32,840 nt of DNA, taken from assembly GCA_015680685.1 (NCBI GenBank), contig MNCI01003443.1, positions 75,509-108,348 of the forward strand, in the 5' to 3' direction. Below are positions 28,471 to 32,840 of this stretch, piece by piece (position 1 is the stretch's first letter; each line of letters starts with the position of its first letter). The notes under the pieces are model-generated. The model had not been told where the DNA came from and did not search any database. It worked only from the letters and a program-made list of their open reading frames with translations. A program made the position numbers and the translations under genes. This stretch comes from Gnetum montanum. Taxonomy: Eukaryota; Streptophyta; Gnetopsida; Gnetales; Gnetaceae.

Positions 28471-30498
28471 TCAACATACAACAAGTCAAACCTTTCCACA
28501 AGCATAAGTTAGCAAATACAACAAATGCCGCATCAAATAGACAACCATGCTCAATATTTTGAAGCTTCTTCCTTCAACTCAATCATGGGGGAGATGGACA
28601 TCCATGTTAACTATATAAGTAGCTCATTAGTTTTTCATCCTTTTTATTTTATACATTTTTATTTTGCAACATTTTTTTTACACTTTATTTTGCATCTTTC
28701 TATTTTTATGTTATTAATCTTTTCTAATTTTTGTTTTACAACATCATTAGTACATTTGTTATTTCTTTTATATTTTCTTTTATTCTAGTGTGATTTTCTA
28801 ACTTTTTGTTAATAAGTGTTAGGCATAGTGGTAATTCATTACTTGATAGTGGTCTGTACTATGTTGTTATTTGATTTTTGGTGACTAGATTCTAGCTTTG
28901 AATTTTGTTACTAATAACAAGGACATGGTTTCTTTTCATGCAATAGGTAGTGAGTCCACAACATCCACCCATCCACAAACTCTATGGTTTTCCTTATTCT
29001 AAAAATGTGAAATCCCTTGTTCATTAATAAAACTATAATGAATTTGTGACTTTGGTAGTTTCCAAAATTGGAAACGATTCAAAGGTTTAAACAAAGTGTT
29101 ACTTCAAGGGGATTTGGTATTATTTGTGCCTTTCTGCTTACTTGGATGCATGTGTGTTTTCATGAATTTCTTACTATTCCATGTCAACCAATAAAAGAAA
29201 GTTGAATAAGTCTTTGCATGGTGGGGTTCTCATCATTAAAAAAAGTGATGAGAATTCAAAGCACACCCTTTAGACAAAATAAACGAGCTACAAGCATTGG
29301 TTATGGGACTAGAAAGACATGTTACACATGCCTGAAGGTTCTCTCTAACTAAGGCCCTTCCTCACTTCCTACTTCTCTTTTCTTCTCTAATAAGGAATGG
29401 TGGTTGTTCTGTGGAAGCACTCTTGTATCTTAGGAGGATGGACTAGCTTTCGAATGATGATGTGAAGTCATTGAACATGGTTGGTTTTGGTATGGACTAA
29501 GGATGGATCTTATCAAGTCATTTAACCATAAAATTCACAAAGGACTTCATGTGACCTTAATTAGGAACTCCATTCCTCTCTCTCTCTCTCTCATCCATTT
29601 ATGCTTTTTGTGTCTCACCTCACTACCAATTTCATGTTCTTGTTCAATGTCCTAGTTTGATGTGTTAAAATTCTTAGGTAGTTTCTTTTGGGTTTTTGTA
29701 CTTAACTTTCCGTAACCATTAATCACCCACAAGGCCCGCAAACTTCTTGGTTTGTAGTTATGCAAGGACAATAAAAGGCTTGTGCCTACTTTGGGGAGGA
29801 TCCACTTGCATATCTTTTGGTTTAGTTAGTTAAGTCCTTTATCCTTAGATACTCTTATAATCAAATCCATTTGTTTACCTCATCAATGACCTCCAATTGT
29901 TCACATCTTCACAACATTTTTCAATGAACTTTCCTTTTTATTGTTATGAATTCTTACACCCTCTTGAAATATTTCCTTGTGCAGAACTTTTTCAAATTTA
30001 ATGAACCACTTATCTATTTTACCCTATTTTTCAGTCTTCTTAGTAACACTCCTAATGGAATCAATCTACCACAATCACAACCTAGCCAAGTGTAACCACC
30101 AACGAGACAAGGTACTTAACAACTATGTGTTACACATTGCATACTATTTTGTGATTTTGTTGTGATTGCAGTGGGAAGCATGGATTGCAAGCAGGACTAT
30201 CTTCACCAAGGATGATGCAGCAATAACACACAACAAGGACCATTCATGATCATGGATCTTCTCTCTTACTCTTCAGTTAGTAAGAGGTGTTGAATGTCAA
30301 TTTTATTCATGGTGTTTACTTCTTTTATCATGAACACCCAATTTTGTAAAGATTATAACTCCGTACACTTGGACACTCAATGTCTATTTCTTTTATTTGA
30401 GTCAATTTGTATGTCAGTTAATAATCCCATACCTTCCCAATATTTTATAAGGAAATTTTTTTTCCTCTTCTTCACTCGAGGATGAGTTTTCATTCAAT
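28471..30498 (+). mobile_element. E1 non-coding 3' region
   Basis: About 2 kb with no convincing frame. It starts with T-rich DNA (28620-28790) and contains a hairpin TTCTCATCATT...AGTGATGAGAA (about 29227-29255), a CT microsatellite (about 29577-29592) and several words shared with the same region of A1. Athila elements often carry an env-like frame here; none can be recognised. Confidence 0.65.
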
Positions 30499-30508
30499 TG
30501 TGGGGGTA
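30499..30508 (+). other. E1 polypurine tract
   Basis: GTGGGGG at 30500-30506 followed by TA, directly before the 3' LTR. This is the expected primer site for plus-strand DNA synthesis, preceded by CTCGAGGATGAGTTTT, a wording common before gypsy 3' LTRs. Confidence 0.7.
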
Positions 30509-31366
30509 TGATGAATCATGTTTGACTGGCTTTGATATTGGGTACCTAATATCAAAGCCTCGATATCAGATACCTAATGTTGGAGCCCATGACGCGATGT
30601 CGAATATCCAATATTGCAGGGTATATGCCGACCTATAAATATAGCGCTTGGACCCACAATTTTCATAAGAATTTTTCATAGTTTTTTGCATAGAGTAGCA
30701 AAGCTCTTGCAATTTGTTTTCTCCAGAGTTAGAATATTTTTGAGTGCTTGTAATAAGAATCTGATTGTGTATGAATCTTTGTTCGAACATTGATGTACCT
30801 AAGCAAAGCAATGTAACGAGAGTAAAAACAAACCCTTTTGATCATCCTTGTAACACCGAGAATAGATTAATGTTTCCTTGAATATTTATGCACTTCACTT
30901 TAATGTACTTTATTTAAGCAATTAATTTCTAGCTATTAATGAACACAAGCACAACCATCTCAAACATACATGTAGCACTTGATAATCTAGAAATGCTTAA
31001 CGTTTGGTAGCCCAATAGCACTATGCATGTTCAAGATGTATCTGGAAAGTGGGAATGGGTACTTGTGTTAGGCTAGCTAGGTAGTAGATGAATTAGATCT
31101 TATATTACTTTACCTTTCATTCTTGTCATAGGCAATTAAACTTATAAAATACAAAATGATAAAAATCACATACCTCAGTTGCACTTAACCATATACTTGT
31201 ACTTCACAAATGCAACTAGGAAGACAACGAACATTCTCAACGCCCATTTTACTTACTAGACAATTAGTGCATTGGAGAACTATAGGTCCACGAAATTCAA
31301 CTGGATCATGCATGAACACCTTAGTCATTCATATGGTTGGGCGTAGGGGTACCTCGCCACTCATCA
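30509..31366 (+). repeat. E1 3' LTR
   Basis: 858 bases, starts TGATGAATCATG and ends CGCCACTCATCA. TATA box TATAAATATA at 30634-30643. It aligns with the 5' LTR along its whole length. It keeps the 3' terminal wording GGGGTACCTCGCCACTCATCA-like, which identifies the orientation of the LTR pieces at 181, 15956 and 32601. Confidence 0.92.
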
Positions 31367-31371
31367 AAAGT
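31367..31371. repeat. Target site duplication of E1, right copy
   Basis: AAAGT; the left copy is AAAGC at 21598-21602. Confidence 0.8.
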
Positions 31372-31640
31372 CATCTCTATTATTCTTATTATGAATTACC
31401 AAAAAATCAATAGGATTAGATTAGCCATTAATAGTAGTAATGACATCTTTAACTTTTCCTAGAGGTATTATGAATGATTAATCTACTAAATCTATCCTAT
31501 GATTACTTTCTTTAATGCAAGTAGGTTTTAACCTTGGTAGATTTTCTTTGAGATAAAATTCATGTCTAAATTTAGTCGAGCTTTATGTGGTGAATGTTCT
31601 ACAATTTGCAACTAAACAAGTGTGCTACCAAAATCTATTA
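31367..31640 (-). pseudogene. Element A2 protease, N-terminal part
   Basis: Minus strand reads IVEHSPHKARLNLDMNFISK (E1: KALLDSGSSVNLIS; the Asp-Ser-Gly is lost). After a frame change come SFIIPLGKVKDVITTING and FLVIHNKNRDDF, ending at the E1 insertion. The next residues LIIMRRTWL are at 21600. Confidence 0.8.
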
Positions 31641-32595
31641 TTTTCAATAGAAGGGATCTAGCTTTAATCTAATTTGTGACTACTTGAGTAGGCAAGGCAT
31701 TCTTGATAGTAGTTTATGCTACTATCTATGTTAATGATTGTTCGTATTGAACATGATGAGGTACATTATTTAAATTTTATGTAATTGATTATTGAATTTC
31801 CAAAGAAGTAAGTCAATAAATGAATTCATTAAAAATGGATATAGACTTAGATTTTATCAAATAGAAATAATGTTTTCTAAGTTTACGCTTATGTCTAATA
31901 GGTTCATTATTCACCTACATATAACCTACATAAGTAGTATTTTTTTTGCTACAACTATAGTGGTAACTCTGCTTGCATTTGAGATGAATATACAAATAAT
32001 GAAGAAATTTAAGGTGAATAAGATACAAAAGATAGAGTCTAAGGAGTAGGTGTAACATGTCTATGATATTCTGGAGGGTAATAATGATATGTAGGAGAAA
32101 TAAGACTTGTTGAAGAGACTTGTTGCATAGAATACCTATAAGGCAAGCTAGTGGTATGAGCATTGTTATTGTGATAATGATATTCCCCATGACTGGAATT
32201 TGTTACTAGTGGTGATATTACTCTTGTGATTGAGGTGCTACTCCTCTTGAATAGTATGAGGTCTATCTGTAATTACTTTGTGGATAACCTCTTTGGCATA
32301 TGTTTTTTAACAAACTTTAGATTCGAAGCATAAGTACCTTGTTTTTGTATAATTGTGATCATTTGTGATAGAATAGGAAAAACACTCTTGGCATGTTCGT
32401 ATTGGTAATGTTCATAGCTAGCATCAACCTTTATCTCTAAATTAGATACTTTTTCATCATTAGCTACTTATCCTTTTTCTTCTTCTTTATCATCTCTTAT
32501 TTGAATTTGGTTACTAGTTTGCCTATTCGTTCTTGTACTTCATTATTTTTAATGTAGTTGAAAATTTTTCATTGATAACATCCCACATTTTGTTT
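31641..32595 (-). pseudogene. Element A2 gag (broken)
   Basis: Minus strand carries the Tyr/His/Pro-rich gag end: HGEYHYHNNNAHTTSLPYRY, then SMQQVSSTSLISPTYHYYPP and EYHRHVTP near 32200-32030, like the ends of E1 and A1 gag. Further upstream (to 32595) are Lys/Glu-rich residues such as INEKFSTTLK and EVQERIGKL. Many stops. The piece is cut at 32600 by another LTR. Confidence 0.65.
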
Positions 32596-32600
32596 ATCAT
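32596..32600. other. Flank of the last LTR (possible target duplication half)
   Basis: ATCAT directly before the LTR at 32601. The other half would lie beyond the window. Confidence 0.3.
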
Positions 32601-32840
32601 TGATGAGTGGCGAGGTACCCCTACACTCAACCATACGAAACGAGCATCGCACGTGCGATCCATTCGAACTCCGCAGATGGACTAGTTGTGGCACTTAGAT
32701 AGTTAGCCTTAGGTCGTAGTTTGCTGTCTTCCCACCTAGACTAGTTTTGCATATGTCACGTATGGTTTAGTCTAGATGAGGTGTATGATATGTTCCTAAT
32801 CTATGCTACTCCTGAAGGTAGTGGAAAATAATATTAACTA
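32601..32840 (-). mobile_element. Athila-like LTR, minus orientation, 3' end (runs off the window)
   Basis: TGATGAGTGGCGAGGTACC at 32601, then the same blocks as the solo LTR (GCAGATGGACTAGTTGTGGC, TGCTGTCTTCCCACCT, GATGAGGTGTATGAT), with close similarity over about 190 bases. It fills in the wording lost at the 48-N gap of the solo LTR, since it continues past GTTC with CTAATCTATGCTACTCC. No primer binding site precedes 32601 on the minus strand; A2 gag does. It is therefore an LTR inserted into A2, not the LTR of A2. Confidence 0.85.

Larger units (their letters stand above)
21603..31366 (+). mobile_element. Element E1: full-length Athila-like Ty3/gypsy retrotransposon
   Basis: Plus-strand order is 5' LTR, tRNA-Asp-type primer binding site, gag, protease, RT, RNase H, integrase, a 2-kb non-coding region, a purine tract and 3' LTR, 9764 bases in the assembly. 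The insertion interrupts the protease codons of A2 with a near-perfect 5-bp duplication. The lineage call rests on PBS type, YSFLDGYSGYNQI and VFMDDFS in RT, and absence of a chromodomain after integrase. The two LTRs differ at roughly one base in eight in the part compared by eye, mostly transitions, so the insertion is old. All proteins contain stops, and it cannot be autonomous. Confidence 0.92.

Noticed and set aside
28525-28788. Possible env-like membrane protein (Phe/Leu-rich, 87 codons)
   Set aside because: The hydrophobic residues come from a simple T-rich tract; there is no signal peptide, Cys pattern or match in A1.
1-32840. CRISPR array, bacterial operon or phage genes
   Set aside because: No regularly spaced repeats, and the spliced gene and plant retrotransposons show a nuclear plant origin.

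Overview
The window looks like intergenic land-plant nuclear DNA, most probably from a large, repeat-rich genome such as a gymnosperm. That is an inference from the density of old, decayed LTR retrotransposons around a single host gene; no marker gene fixes the species. Several single-N and one 48-N junctions show a draft assembly, and some of the 'structure' in the window is assembly artefact. REGION 1 (1-3200): AT-rich DNA with a truncated LTR piece (181-314), a decayed LINE reverse-transcriptase remnant (about 1735-2330, + strand) and a degenerate ~80-bp tandem repeat (2660-2900). REGION 2 (3200-5330): the one apparently intact host gene, on the minus strand. It is a three-exon, 509-residue ankyrin-repeat/PGG-domain membrane protein of the ACD6/ITN1-like class, with a TATA box and a tandemly duplicated 56-59-bp block upstream. 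REGION 3 (5330-7936): non-coding, with a 31-bp tandem duplication and two copies of a short SINE-like repeat. REGION 4 (7936-10802, minus): the 5' part of a Ty1/copia element: LTR, initiator-Met-tRNA-type primer binding site and a broken gag. REGION 5 (10932-13061, minus): a decayed long coding-like stretch of about 700 codons that I cannot assign. REGION 6 (about 13330-32840): a nest of Ty3/gypsy elements of the Athila-like (non-chromovirus) lineage. Element A1 (minus, 21334 to about 13330) has gag, protease, RT, RNase H and integrase remnants, and its integrase is split by a solo LTR (15956-16570) with a perfect 5-bp target duplication AGAGT. Element E1 (plus, 21603-31366) is complete in layout, with both LTRs, a tRNA-Asp-type primer binding site, gag-pro-pol, a 2-kb non-coding 3' region and a purine tract. 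E1 sits inside the protease codons of a third element, A2 (minus; pieces at 21335-21602 and 31367-32595), and its flanks are AAAGC/AAAGT. A minus-strand LTR of the same family begins at 32601 and runs off the window. All the element proteins carry many in-frame stops, frameshifts and lost catalytic residues, so none should be autonomous. The order of insertion is partly readable: A2 before E1, and A1 before the solo LTR; A1 also abuts A2 and probably inserted into it.
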